NCBI RefSeq assembly: GCF_001625305.1
Contig: NW_017803943.1
Span: 1,120,862-1,184,861, forward strand
Reading direction: 5' to 3'
DNA: 64,000 bases
Source of the DNA: Branchiostoma belcheri
Lineage: Eukaryota; Chordata; Leptocardii; Amphioxiformes; Branchiostomatidae
Shown: positions 25,301 to 34,023 of the stretch, in pieces
How the letters are laid out: the number at the start of each line of letters is the position of its first letter
How positions within the stretch are numbered: position 1 is the stretch's first letter
Position numbers and translations under genes: made by a program
Notes under the pieces: model-generated
Told to the model about the DNA's origin: nothing
Databases searched by the model: none
Seen by the model: only the letters and a program-made list of their open reading frames with translations

Positions 25301-27214
25301 GAGCTGTGAAAGGCACAAAATGATGGTGGATGACAATAAAGAGGTGCTGTAATGTTTCAAGAAAGTGTCTACAAGAAATGGCTCTCTCCCCCTCTCCTTC
25401 TCTCTCTTTCTATTTGGATAAATGTACATGTGCCAGTGTCATACAGTAGTCAATGTTTTGTTTGTTTGTCTGTGAAATTTCATGTACTCAAACTGACTTG
25501 TCCTTTATTTTAGGCACCAGAGCTGTTTACACCAGAGAGAGCCTGGAAAGCCCTTGAGATTGTGGAAACTGTCTTGCTTGGACCGCTTGGAGTGAAGACT
25601 CTGGACCCTAAGTAAGATGCTCTTTCTTACCTTTTATTGCAGATATTTCTAGTCACTCCTCTGCCTTTAAGCTAAGATCAAATGTAGGGTGTATATGTAA
25701 CACTTCCCTCAAAACTTTTCTGCCCTTAAATGTTGTTTTTAGATGTGATGGATAAGGATTTGACACAAGTGGTAGCAAAAATAACGATTGTCATATTTTA
25801 TGAAGCCTTTTGTGCCTTTTTTTCAACATTCAGTAATGCTTTCAGATTGTTCTTGTTGTTTCTTATCCACCAAATTGTGCAAACTATGTTGAAACGTTGG
25901 AAATGTTGATTTACGTTGCAGAGACTGGAAATATCGGGGAAACTACATCAACTCTGTGGACAGCCATGACATGGAGACTGCCAGGGGCTTCAACTATCAC
26001 CAGGGACCGGTTAGTTCTCTCTTCCTCTTGGGCTTCAGCATGGTTTCTCAGACCACTGCTGCAAAAGACTCATTTTGTTTGTGGAATACTGTAACAGGTT
26101 ACATTTTTCATACTTGAAACATCAATCTTTAGCATCATGATAGTTTTGTGGGTAATTACATGTAATTACTTCTGGTTACAGAAAGCATTGTTTTAGGTGC
26201 GTGGCTGAGTGTGTATTTTCTGTTTGCTTGAAGATTACAAACAAAATGAAGGTTGACAGCATCTGTGGTGACAGACGGTATTATTTTGTGTTGTTGCCCC
26301 CTACAGAAGTGGTTGTGGTTTGTTTGTTTGTTGATATTGAAGTTTGTTGTGTTGACAGGAGTGGCTGTGGCCGGTAGGTTACTTCCTGAGAGCCAAGCTG
26401 CATTTCTCCTCCCTGGTGGGCGGGGCCGACACCTTCTACAAGTGCATCGACAAGGTCAAGGTCACACTGTCCAACCATCACCAGGCCCTGCTCAAGTAAG
26501 CCATGTGTAGCTTCTGTTGCTTGATGCTTCATTGTTATCTGTCGTCATCGTTCACCATTCTAAAACTTGTAATTTCTGATCATCAATGATTGTGAGCCTT
26601 TCTTCTTACCTACTGCCCCTTCAGATTTTTTTAAAGATTGGATCATGAGAACCAAGGGATTAAATGGCTGTGTTCTTGACTGAAGATCTTCCTTCTAGAC
26701 TGTTGACTGTACATTATTGTAGAATTCTCAGTGTCTTATGCTACTATGCTGTTCCTAGTCAGCTTTGTTGGCCACATTACACTGCGACAGTCACATTTGT
26801 CCTATCTAAACTATGATGAGAAGTCCCAAAAGAAGGCCTTAGAAACATACATTTCCACTTACCCTTTATTTCAATCTTGAAAATTCTTCTTGACCAGAAA
26901 GTCACAAGGGTTTGATACCCATGTAAGGAATGGCATTCCCATTTTCGAGCCTGTGTTTTTGAACTGCAACTATGATGGCAGGCCATGTAGTATTGCATAC
27001 AGCATTCTTGGTTCATTTCCAGTATATTGACAGTTGTTTATGCTTGATTTTCCTCAGGTCACCGTGGAAGGGTCTGCCTGAGCTGACCAACGCGGAGGGC
27101 GCCTTCTGCAAAGATGGCTGCCCGACGCAGGCCTGGTCGGCGAGCACGATACTGGATGTCCTGTACGACATGGACAAGTTGGTCCGAGGAAACAACCAGA
27201 CGAGCACGGTTTAA
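4391..27214 (+). CDS. AGL: Glycogen debranching enzyme, 3' part (23 exons)
   Basis: Bifunctional cytosolic enzyme that moves maltooligosaccharides (4-alpha-glucanotransferase) and removes the alpha-1,6 branch glucose. Exons: 4391-4603, 5531-5858, 6901-7024, 9730-9893, 10330-10431, 10916-11071, 11498-11648, 12129-12253, 12679-12788, 13546-13665, 20745-20881, 21449-21582, 21914-22047, 22251-22393, 22701-22839, 23095-23320, 23728-23839, 24375-24510, 24877-25198, 25514-25611, 25922-26009, 26359-26495, 27058-27214. Phases close to give 1184 residues ending NNQTSTV-stop; the vertebrate protein is about 1530, so roughly the first 350 residues lie upstream of the window. The GH13 motif GIRIDNCHS (Asp codon at 5822) and VVAELFTG (Glu codon at 6952) mark the transferase site; [12 protein letters not shown] (Asp codon at 22781) and [12 protein letters not shown] mark the C-terminal glucosidase. 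Similarity to vertebrate AGL is strong throughout, with no internal stop. Splice sites are by eye and could be off by a few bases. Confidence 0.95.
4915..5315. repeat. Family-F dispersed repeat, rich in CTGCAA
   Basis: The outer ends CGAAATACTT and GGTATTTCGAACACTG are loosely inverted, and the interior is rich in TTGCAGATTG and TTCTGCAAT blocks. Shorter copies sit at about 15640-15745 and 38745-38870. All three end with CTGCA(G/A)xTGGGTATTTCT or a variant. Probably a non-autonomous element. Confidence 0.6.
6305..6380. repeat. Dispersed CCTTGGTGCTGAA-containing repeat, copy 2
   Basis: Second long copy of the repeat at 2265-2340, with the same downstream CATTCACACTGTTGAG and CAGTCGCCTGC. It lies in the AGL intron 5859-6900. 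A further short core is at about 6839-6854. Confidence 0.75.
8065..8413. mobile_element. Family-E inverted-repeat element, diverged copy
   Basis: It shares a long run of blocks with 28000-28398: AACTCCCCCCAACCATGG, GGTTGGCTGGTGTTC, GAAAGGTAGGCATGGCCTAA and GGTCAGAC. The clear terminal inverted repeat of the other copy is eroded here. It lies in AGL intron 7025-9729. Short open frames on both strands are incidental. Confidence 0.7.
12380..12600. repeat. Diverged family-A element
   Basis: AGGCCACAACAATTTGATTT, TCAGATTTTTCAGAAAA and CAGGCCTTAGGCATTCTAT follow the same order as the intact elements at 19338-19726 and 40994-41367. The right end is not clear. It lies in the AGL intron 12254-12678. 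Shorter remnants occur near 7990-8040, 37796-37830 and 56636-56800. Confidence 0.65.
12833..13190. repeat. Family-B dispersed repeat (four copies)
   Basis: Shared blocks: GGCAGCAAAACAAAAAATA, CTGGATGAG, ACATTTACTGCCxTTTC, then CCTATGATACAAA, TTTTTGCCTCACAGATAT and GGATTGATTxAAC. Copies, all on the same strand and intronic: about 12833-13190, 35228-35460, 51477-51660 and 55146-55420; a short piece is near 63540. Three lie within about 100 bp of a coding exon's donor. Confidence 0.75.
13705..13945 (+). mobile_element. tRNA-derived SINE, copy 2 (longest)
   Basis: The head GGGTCGTGTGGTGTAGTGGT includes an A box, and GGTTAGAACCC is a one-off B box. The shared body CTTGTGCCCTTGGGAAAGGC follows, then a longer tail through GTTAAATGGAGGTCCCACG to CCACCTCACTTATTG. 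It starts about 40 bp after AGL exon 13546-13665. The lack of cloverleaf pairing and the attached body argue against a functional tRNA gene. Confidence 0.8.
14167..15344. mobile_element. 1.18-kb element with 28-bp terminal inverted repeats
   Basis: The left end 14167-14194 (CGGCTATTCCGAGATCAGGG...) is matched in complement at 15317-15344. The interior has no long open frame. It carries a perfect 23-bp inverted repeat (14356-14378 / 14386-14408) and five occurrences of CAACGGACACTACA in both orientations. It sits in AGL intron 13666-20744, directly 5' of the LRR gene. I do not recognise the superfamily. Confidence 0.8.
14356..14408. repeat. Perfect 23-bp hairpin with GGCAACGGACACTACA arms
   Basis: Arms 14356-14378 and 14386-14408 are exact complements with a 7-base loop GCTAAGT. 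The arm core recurs in one orientation at 14556-14571, 14573-14588 and, with GAG for GG, at 14728-14744. Confidence 0.95.
15481..15554. repeat. Left direct repeat flanking LRR gene
   Basis: GCCTATGGTGTGCCTATGGC, then TGCG, CCCAACACTCA, TACTGTTTTTT and GTACTTG. The same blocks in the same order recur at 18844-18936, on the far side of the LRR gene. Confidence 0.8.
15919..18735 (+). CDS. LRR transmembrane protein with repetitive tyrosine-rich tail; two apparent frameshifts
   Basis: Single-pass surface protein nested in an AGL intron on the same strand. Exon 1 is 15919-16357, starting at an ATG in good context (ACGATGG); exon 2 runs from 16545 to the stop at 18733-18735. Signal peptide about residues 1-25, Cys-rich N-terminal cap, leucine-rich repeats ([22 protein letters not shown]), then an LRR C-terminal cap ([15 protein letters not shown]...). 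Near 17190 the frame shifts by +1. The next frame encodes acidic juxtamembrane residues and a membrane helix ([20 protein letters not shown]), then two copies of a [10 protein letters not shown] block and six 15-residue repeats [16 protein letters not shown] second +1 shift near 17977 (AAAGTG where sister repeats have AAATG) leads into about 35-residue repeats and a tail of four 18-residue [22 protein letters not shown] repeats. It is either a pseudogene or carries base-call errors. Large LRR receptor families are typical of amphioxus. Confidence 0.75.
17650..17930 (+). repeat. 45-bp coding tandem repeat (LRR protein tail)
   Basis: Six near-identical 45-bp units encode 15 residues each around LQPYAVTQ. 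The reading frame is kept in every unit. Upstream, a block of about 75 bp (17427-17500) is duplicated at 17574-17650. Confidence 0.9.
17935..18330 (+). repeat. Roughly 105-bp tandem repeat (LRR protein tail)
   Basis: About four units each contain GGTTACACGTCACTGACAAA, ACTAACCAACGGACAACAAA and CCAGTCACTGCCAAG. They stay open in the third frame. The first unit has one extra G near 17978 relative to the others, which produces the early stop at 18012. Confidence 0.85.
18480..18710 (+). repeat. 54-bp tandem repeat (LRR protein C-terminus)
   Basis: Four units of 54 bp with GGACAGAATGAGAGTGAGAA and CTGTACAACACAGCTCA encode 18-residue Asn/Ser-rich repeats, each with one tyrosine, followed by the stop at 18733-18735. 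Confidence 0.9.
18844..18936. repeat. Right direct repeat flanking LRR gene
   Basis: Direct copy of 15481-15554 with an extra CATACAATGTACCCTATAG-like insertion. The 24-base start is identical. It begins about 110 bp after the LRR stop codon. Confidence 0.8.
18977..19178. repeat. Long imperfect hairpin of about 200 bp
   Basis: TTTGATCCAAGCTCTCAG (18994-19011) pairs with CTGAGAGCTTGGATCAAA (19143-19160). Inner arms around GATGAAAAAATGCCAAAGG and CCCTTTGGCATTTTTCATC also pair. No coding or known RNA family recognised; it may be a small palindromic element. Confidence 0.75.
19338..19726. mobile_element. Family-A MITE-like element, copy 1
   Basis: A terminal inverted repeat of about 35 bp begins AGGCCACACCAATTTAATTT and the right end is its complement. 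The 389-bp body has blocks GAAGCGACAGGGCG and AGGCATCCTATTATAGG. It is closely similar to 40994-41367 and has no transposase. It lies in the large AGL intron, 3' of the LRR gene. Confidence 0.9.
20300..20744 (+). repeat. Degenerate tandem array copied from the next AGL 3' splice junction
   Basis: The real junction at 20744/20745 reads CCCCCAG then TATCGTTAATGATCTGTCCC. About eight diverged copies of the same acceptor plus exon start precede it, at about 20306, 20354, 20405, 20463, 20524, 20578, 20629 and 20693, spaced about 48-64 bp. Several keep a pyrimidine tract and AG, so they look like decoy acceptors. The remaining unit sequence is GATGTxxATGxCTxxTTCTC-like. Confidence 0.9.
20963..21224. 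mobile_element. Family-D short element with terminal inverted repeats
   Basis: The left end GAGCACGTCGGCAGAACGTA ... CCTGCGCAAAACCC is matched in complement by GGGTTCTGCTCAGGCGCAG and TACGTTCTGCCGACGTG at the right. The interior includes CAGGCAAAATTCTGATGCAA. Related pieces lie at 3075-3200 and 52595-52870. Non-coding, about 260 bp. Confidence 0.75.
24148..24282. repeat. Inverted repeat around GCTTACATTTTGATGTCTAT
   Basis: CCTGCTTACATTTTGATGTC (24148 onward) is inverted at ATAGACATCAATACAAAATG...GCAGG (24255-24282), with one small indel. It lies in AGL intron 23840-24374. Probably a small non-autonomous element. Confidence 0.75.
24567..24730. repeat. Four-copy cluster of TGTCCTTGGTGCTGAA
   Basis: The 16-mer occurs at about 24569, 24628, 24673 and 24715, separated by 42-59 bp of spacer that is only loosely related. 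It lies in the AGL intron after exon 24375-24510. Single copies also occur near 30, 179, 2274, 6319, 6839 and, on the other strand, 11102-11118. Confidence 0.9.
25157..25305 (+). repeat. Tandem copy of an AGL exon end and its donor site
   Basis: The last about 42 bp of exon 24877-25198 and the first 20 bp of the intron (25157-25218) are repeated at 25243-25304 with two changes (CTCCGC to CTCTGT). The copy includes GCAGTG followed by GTGAGTAG, a second donor 86 bp downstream. Using it would break the reading frame. Confidence 0.95.
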
Positions 27215-27230
27215 CGCCGCAGACACGAGC

Positions 27231-27770
27231 AAATGTTTGATATTAGTGTTTCCAGTAAGGAAAGAAAATAAGGGAAAAAAAATTAAAGCGTTGCAGATGC
27301 TGTCAGCTAGTTTGCTGCCACTAGACATCCAGATACAGGGAGGCAGTCTTGTAAATTGGTGGGAGTTTTGATCTAGAATGCCTTTGGTCCAGAATACATA
27401 TTAAACAGCGAATGTTTATCAGTGTTTCCAGTAAGGAAAGAAAATAAGACAAAGAAAATTAATCAAAAGCGTTGCAGACGCTGTCAGCTAGGTTGCTACC
27501 ACTAGACATCCAGACAAAGGGAGGCAGTCTGACTTGTAAATTGGTGGGAGCTTTGATCTAGAATGCCTTTGGTCCAGAATACATATTAAACAGCGAATGT
27601 TTATCAGTGTTTCCAGTAAGGAAAGAAAATAAGAGAAAGAAAATTAATCAAAAGTGTTGCAGATGCTGTCAGCTAGTTTGCTGCCACTAGACATCCAGAC
27701 AAAGGGAGGCAGTCTGACTTGAAATTGGTGGGAGCTAGAGTAGAATGCCTTTGGTCCAGAATACGTAAAC
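27231..27770 (+). repeat. Threefold tandem repeat in AGL 3' region
   Basis: Three units of about 175-185 bp start near 27247, 27422 and 27607 with GTGTTTCCAGTAAGGAAAGA. They continue GTTGCAGA(T/C)GCTGTCAGCT, CACTAGACATCCAGA and AATGCCTTTGGTCCAGAATA. They begin about 20-30 bp after the stop codon and probably lie in the 3' untranslated region. Confidence 0.9.
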
Positions 27771-27999
27771 AGTTGTAGTTAATTTGCAGAAACTACGTAG
27801 CAAAAGGAACAGAATTTTGGACTCTAATCTGTTGTCTTCCTATGAGTCAGTCATTTCGAGTAGTTTCATTTGTCTTGTCTGTTCAGGGTTTCAATGAAGA
27901 TGCACCTCAGCTGCTGTAGATAGGAATGGTCATTATTGTTTCAACACTGTGTTATCCAAGGATTGAAATTGCATTGTAGAGAATTGGCACAAGACAATG

Positions 28000-28398
28000 T
28001 AAAGCCCCTGTCACACATTGCTGAATCCGGCTTCCAGAACACTGGCCAAACTCCCCCCAACCATGGCTAGGCTTAGGTCAGGCTAGGAGTAAGGTCGGCT
28101 GTAGTTGGCTGGTGTTCGGTGAGGTCGACTACTGTTTGGCAGCTGAATGCTTCAAACTGATTAAAACTTTTGGGTGTGGCCGGGACCGGGAGGTTCAGTC
28201 ATGGTTGACTGGTGTCTGGGAGTAGGCCAGTAGTGTTCGCGTGTAGTTGGGGATCAAATTTGATTCAAATTTAACTCAAATTTGATTTGTGTAGAAAGGT
28301 AGGCATGGCCTAAATCTGGTCAGACTGCTCCCGAACTTAAGTCAGCCTTGCTTCGTTGGTGGTGGGGGGAATTTTCTGAATGTGTGACAGGGGCTTTA
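28000..28398. mobile_element. Family-E non-autonomous element with terminal inverted repeats
   Basis: It starts TAAAGCCCCTGTCACACAT and ends with the complement ATGTGTGACAGGGGCTTTA. It is 399 bp long with no coding potential. It lies about 0.8 kb downstream of the AGL stop and is related to the intronic copy at 8065-8413. Confidence 0.8.
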
Positions 28399-31103
28399 AA
28401 AATCTGGCTGAGATCTAAGGTAAGAGCTGCGTTTATTGCTCACTGAAGAATACGCAGTCATGAGATTATTGCAGTAAGACAGTTATATAGACTTGCAGTA
28501 AGGAATTGTTCTTTTCCTTCCACAAGTTTGTTGAATGTTATCTTCAAGTTGACTTCAGTCAAAAGAAGCGGTGTTGCTTCCAAGGACAAATTTCCTTCCT
28601 GCATACCTACATGTACCCATTGTAAAATTTAATGCCAGCAAAACTGAAGAGGCCGAGAGGTTTATAAGGAGTGCAATGTCTTTGTTAAGAAAGAAGAAAG
28701 CGCCATTGCTTATAGAAATTGAATTGAAAAAGGCTAGTTTAAGGCAATGAGTTTGTGACCAAGGATCTTTACTTGTGAAATAAGTTGTTGAGTAAGGCTA
28801 AACTGCTTGATATTGTTGTTGAACTTCTTCCTACTGGAAAACTAACAGACATCGGCATATGTTAACTTTGCATCTACAAGGCTTATACAAGTGACTTGTA
28901 ATGCTGGACACAACAGGAGCTGACAAGTGTTTGACATTCACAACAAAAAATAATGCATTTTAAGAAGTGAATCACAAGAAATCATTCTGTAGTTGAAAGA
29001 GTATCTTATTTTATCCCATGTGGAACAAAAGTTAAATACAAAGACAGAAATTTAGACAATCCAATGCAGTTTTAATTTTTTTGTTGCTTTTGTTTTCCAT
29101 GTACTAGTATTTTACCTCCGCATCGAAAATACGAAAAAAATTGAACTACTATTAATAATCAAAATTCAGATCAATGAACATCTGGCTATTTTAGATATGC
29201 AGTTGAGTAAACAAAACTAGTAAACTTTTGTCAAAAATTCTTAGAACGGAGACTTGATCAAGAAAATAGACATTCAAGAATTTGTGCCCGTTTTTGTACC
29301 TTCCCAAATCCGAGTGGCTTCCCCTTTTGTTCTGCTGAGTGAAACAAAAATTTAAATCCAAGATTTATCTGTCCTTAAATGAAAAGATGAAAAAGAAACT
29401 ACTCAAAGTCTGTAATGTTAATCCAAGGTGCTTTAGAGCGTGCTTTTTCTGGGGAAAAAAAGGCGCAAACAAAATATGCTGCAGTAAATATTAGAGTTCA
29501 GCGATAGAAATTTGTATTAAAAAACATGAAAATTGAGAACTAACATTTAGAAGTAAATCATTTAGTTCCATGGAGGAGGAAAAACATAAAAATTTGTGCC
29601 CAATGTTACTGAACCAGCCCCTTCCTAAGGAAAGTTCATTCCCCATGCAAATTAAAGATGTTACTGAATGAGCCCTTTGTGCAAAAGTCTCCAAGTATGA
29701 TTATGTAAATGTGAGAGTTGAATTTATGGAAAGTAGAAGCAAGAGAGATATCAGACAATATAAAAAAGAAGCTATTGTTAGATATACCTTTATATAGTAT
29801 ATGTACAGGTGAATTAATGTCTAGGAAAAGGAAAGTTTTGCAAGTTACAAAGTTTTGTTAATTGAGGTAATGCATTGAGCTGGTTTGTTGTTTAAGCTGG
29901 CCATTTTATTAGATCTAATGTGTACCCTATAAATTGTAGTGAAATGAGGAATGGGATGTGCCAAGTTGGGGAAAATTACATACAAATGCTGAATCTTTGC
30001 TTGGTATTGAATCTATATTTTACTTAGTGATACTGACTTTAGGTAACTGTGACACTCTTTGTCAAATTCATCTGAAAGCGACTCTTTTCCCAAAAAGAGT
30101 CGATTTAGAAAGCAGGTGACACTCATGTTCACAAATATTATAACAATATTGAACAATCAGTTTTTCTTTGGGAACAAAATTAAAATGTACTTTTCAAAAG
30201 TGGAAAAAAGTTCTCTGGATTTTTTTTTAATAAACAGTGGGTGATTTTATAAATTGATTGGCAAATAAGTAGTGCAGGACTTTGTTTGGTATAATTACCA
30301 TACATGTATTTTCGTAAAGAATTTTGTCTAATTTTGTCTTTTAGCATGATAAACCCCCCATTTGGCACACTCCCATACTCCAACTTTCTTCAAGCAGATG
30401 TTGGGTAGAAAGGTTTTTTTTTTACTTCCATGACTTCTGTAACAGCCACAACCCCAACAGCAGTAGACAATATTGTGATTTTCCACCCAACATCTGCTTG
30501 GAGATTTTTCTCTCCCACTCCTACTCATCCACTGGTGTCACAGTTGTACGGGTTTTCTGCACTGTCAGTAACTTCAAGCTGCTACGTTGTGATTGTTTTA
30601 TACCATAGTTTTGTAGCTACATGATATTGGATGTGGCTTTGGGACATAGAATTAAACTATGGAACATGTTACACTCTATAGTCTTTGCCTCGTTATTACT
30701 GCTGAGATGGAAGTATTGTTTTGGGTGGTGTTGGTTTGGTGGAAATTTGTATTGTATGTTGCATGAAACAGCAGAGTAAGTACTAGTATGTCATTCAATC
30801 GTATGACTATGAAAAGTAATCCCTTCTATGATGTAATTCAATCAGGTATTTTTAGCTATGCCTATGGAAATAAATTTGCATGGATGGTAAGAGGTGTTAT
30901 ATATAATACTATCCTGTCCACAGGCCTAATACATTTATCTCAGAGAACCCAAAACAATTTCCAATTATTTATCACACTATCTTAATCCTCCACACAGAAA
31001 GAAATCCTGTTTTTTTTAAATTTTATATTATGTGTCTGACATATTTCCTCGTTTAAATTCTTCCCTCCGAAACCCGGTCATTTTATTGCCATTAATACGT
31101 CAG
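28399..31103. other. Intergenic region, no gene seen
   Basis: AT-rich sequence between the AGL 3' region and the fold-back structure. No exon-like similarity was recognised on either strand, and the short open frames have no family features. An inverted repeat near 30391-30502 is listed separately. Confidence 0.6.
30391..30502. repeat. Short inverted repeat CAAGCAGATGTTGGGT
   Basis: CAAGCAGATGTTGGGT near 30392 pairs with ACCCAACATCTGCTTG near 30486, with about 78 bp between arms. Non-coding. Confidence 0.7.
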
Positions 31104-31486
31104 CCACAGGTAAATGTGACCCTGCAGTTTGGAGACAAATCGCTAGAGGCCACTGCTACACGGTACATCTGTCGGATAGTGTCAATACGTTTCACCGGCG
31201 TCAGGACGCTTTGCAGTGAATGGAACGCATATTTCCAACTCTAACCCTAATCATAACTTCAATTCTAACCATAGCGATTACCAAAACAACGGCTAAAAAC
31301 ATGGGACGGCTAAACATAACAGGAAATGTTGCTGTGAGTGACTTTATTTAGTATTTTGTACAAAAGTTCATCACAAAGGGGAGTGTGAAACTGCACTACT
31401 ACACTTACGTCATAGTTCCGTCAGCCTGCAGTTTGTAGACAAATCGCCAGAGGCCACTGCTACACGGTCCATTGGCCAGGTTTCGT

Positions 31487-32288
31487 CCTGACGTTTCGCC
31501 GACGTCAGGACGTTTTGCAGTCAAGGGAAGGACTATTTCTTACTCTAACACTAATTAATTCTAACAATAGCGATAATCATGGCAACAAAATTTCAGCTAA
31601 AAAATGGGACGGCAAACCATAATAGGAAACCGCAATTTCGGCGGCGTTTTCGGGAATGTTGCTACGAAGTGTATGGCTGAGTCAGCTGATACAAGCCATC
31701 ACTTCATTTTAGATGATCTCACGGCAAAGCAGCCTGTACAAGGCTTGGCCGCAAGGCCACGGTCAGTTAACATTCGATCCTTCTGAATCGCCCCAAAGTC
31801 AGGCTGTTCCAGACTACCAGATCCTTCTGAAAATCCGTACGGTCAAGCCTGTTCCTGGTGCTGACCTTGGTGCTGATCAAGAGGCCTGGAGAGTACGGCT
31901 TGAAAGGAGTTTGATGGGGGTGCTTATGCTTGCAATTGTCTGCTCTGTTTACTCGGTGTAGGGAGGGTCGGTGGTCTTCAAATCCCGCTAAATTACAGCA
32001 CATTATATATATATACATATATAAAAAATACTCCAAAACGTGACCAATTCTACCGTGTCGCGCACCAAGCACAACCGGGCCGCCATGTTTGTTTACATGT
32101 TCGGCGATGTTGAATAGTAAAAGTAGCGTCTCTTTCGTAGCAATATTCCCGAAAACGCCGCCGAAATTGCGGTTTCCTGTTATGGTTTGCCGTCCCATGT
32201 TTTAGCTGAAATTTTGTTGTTATGATTATCGCTATTGTTAGAATTAATGTGTTAGAGTGTGAAATAGTCGTTCCCTTGACTGCAAAAC
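31487..32288. mobile_element. About 0.8-kb fold-back inserted in the left half
   Basis: GTTTTGCAGTCAAGGG near the left end pairs with CCCTTGACTGCAAAAC at 32272-32288. Longer inner arms (TGGGACGGCAAACCATAATA, AACCGCAATTTCGGCGGCGT) at about 31608-31665 pair with about 32135-32200. The right half of the larger structure runs straight from GGCCAGG into the TATGGTTGTATAGCCC junction, so this block is absent there. The middle (31780-32000) holds unrecognised sequence. Confidence 0.75.
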
Positions 32289-32712
32289 TATGGTTGTATA
32301 GCCCAGTCAAAAGCTAATTACACTGTAATTTGACAAAATACACTGTATTTTTGACCGAAAACAGTGTATTACAAAGAAAACAGTGTATTGCAGGCAGATT
32401 ACACTGTAATAGACAAATACGGCGTTTGTAAGACAGAATACAGTGTATCTGAGGAATTCACTGTATCGCAGCCAGTACACTGTAACGTCCCTCCAATACA
32501 CTGTAACGCCTCTCCAATACAGCGTAAAAGTCAATACACTGTGACGCCCCTCCAATACAGTGTAACAGTCACGACAGTACACTGTGATGGCTCTAATACA
32601 GTGTTACACTGTAATGGGATACGCTGTAATGATCCCTACAGTGTAATAGACTCAATACACTGTTATGATCTCATTACACTGTAATAATGCTCAATACACT
32701 GTAACAAGAAAT
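32289..32712. repeat. Cluster of ACAGTGTA / TACACTGT octamers
   Basis: More than 25 occurrences of the octamer or its complement, many as TTACACTGTAA or AATACACTGTA, spaced mostly 10-25 bp. About 32289-32465 is repeated in reverse complement at 34024-34196. Open frames here are incidental. Confidence 0.85.
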
Positions 32713-32804
32713 ACGGATGGAACCTTGCAGTACCGCTTCATTCCGCCAGTCAGAATGCAAGCACAGGGGGACTTGGGGATCACCAGGCGTGCTTGTGCTT
32801 ACGT

Positions 32805-34023
32805 ACGTACACGCGTTTACAGTTTACAGTACCCGCGTTTACAGTTTACAGTACCCGCGTTTACAGTACACGTGTTTACAGTACCCGCGTTAACAGTAAA
32901 CGCGTTTATAGTACCCACGTTTACAGTAAACGCGTTTACAGTTTACAGTTCAGGCAGTTACCGTACACGCGTTTACAGTACCCGCGTTTACAGTTTACAG
33001 TACCAGCGTTTACAGTTCACGCGTTTACAGTACCAGCGTTTACAGTACACGCGTTTACAGTACACGCGTTTACAGTTTACAGTACCAGCGTTTACAGTTC
33101 ACGCGTTTACAGTACCCGCGTTTACAGTACACGCGTTTACAGTACACGCGTTTACAGTACCCGTGTTTACAGTACACGCGTTTACACTACACGCGTTTAC
33201 ACCAACGCGTTTACACCACACGCGTTTACAGTACACGCGTTTACAGTACACGCGTTTACAGTACACGCGTTTACAGTACACGCGTTTACACCACACGCGT
33301 TTACACCACACGCGTTTACAGTACACGCGTTTACAGTACACGCGTTTACAGTACCCGTGTTTACAGTACACGCGTTTACACCACACGCGTTTACACCACA
33401 CGCGTTAACAGCACACGCGTTTACAGTACACGCGTTTACAGTACACGCGTTTACAGTACACGCGTTTACCGTACACGCGTTTACAGTACACGCGTTTACA
33501 GTTTACAGTACATGCGTAACAGTAAACGCATTTACAGCGCACGCGTTTACAGTACACGCGTTTACAGTACACGCGTTTACAGTAACGCGTTTACAGTACA
33601 CGCGTTTACAGTACACGCGTTTACAGTACACGCGTTTACAGTACACGCGTTTACAGTACACGCGTTTACAGTACACGCGTTTACAGTACACGCGTTTACA
33701 GTACACGCGTTTACAATACACGCGTTTACAGTACCCGCGTTTACAGTACACGCGTTTACAGCACACGCGTTTACAGCACACGCGTTTACAGTACACGCGT
33801 TTACACCACACGCGTTTACACCACACGCGTTTACACCACACGCGTTTACAGTACACGCGTTTACAGCACACGCGTTTACAGTAAACGCGTTTACAGTACA
33901 CGCTTTTACAGTACACGCGTTTACACCACACGCGTTTACACCACACGCGTTTACACCACACGCGTTTACAGTACACGCGTTTACAGTACACGCGTTTACA
34001 GTACACGCGTTTACAGTACACGA
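32805..34023. repeat. 15-bp minisatellite, unit ACGCGTTTACAGTAC
   Basis: About 80 head-to-tail units of 15 bp with variants at the last bases (ACACC, AGCAC, GTACC) and a few 21-bp units that contain an extra TTTACAG near the start. Each unit contains the palindrome ACGCGT. Because 15 is a multiple of three, long open frames arise on both strands (up to 363 codons); these are artefacts. Variant blocks such as repeated ACACC units form higher-order patterns. Confidence 0.97.

Noticed and set aside
31780..31970. Possible reverse transcriptase C-terminus fragment on the minus strand (VVWNSLTLG)
   Set aside because: Only a handful of residues resemble the C-terminal end of CR1-type proteins; too short to support.
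31604..32198. Open frames starting MGRQTI...GNRNFGGVFGN on both strands
   Set aside because: The same peptide arises from both arms of the 0.8-kb fold-back; an inverted-repeat artefact.
32805..34023. CRISPR-like regular repeat array
   Set aside because: Units are contiguous 15-mers with no unique spacers, in an animal genome; it is a minisatellite.
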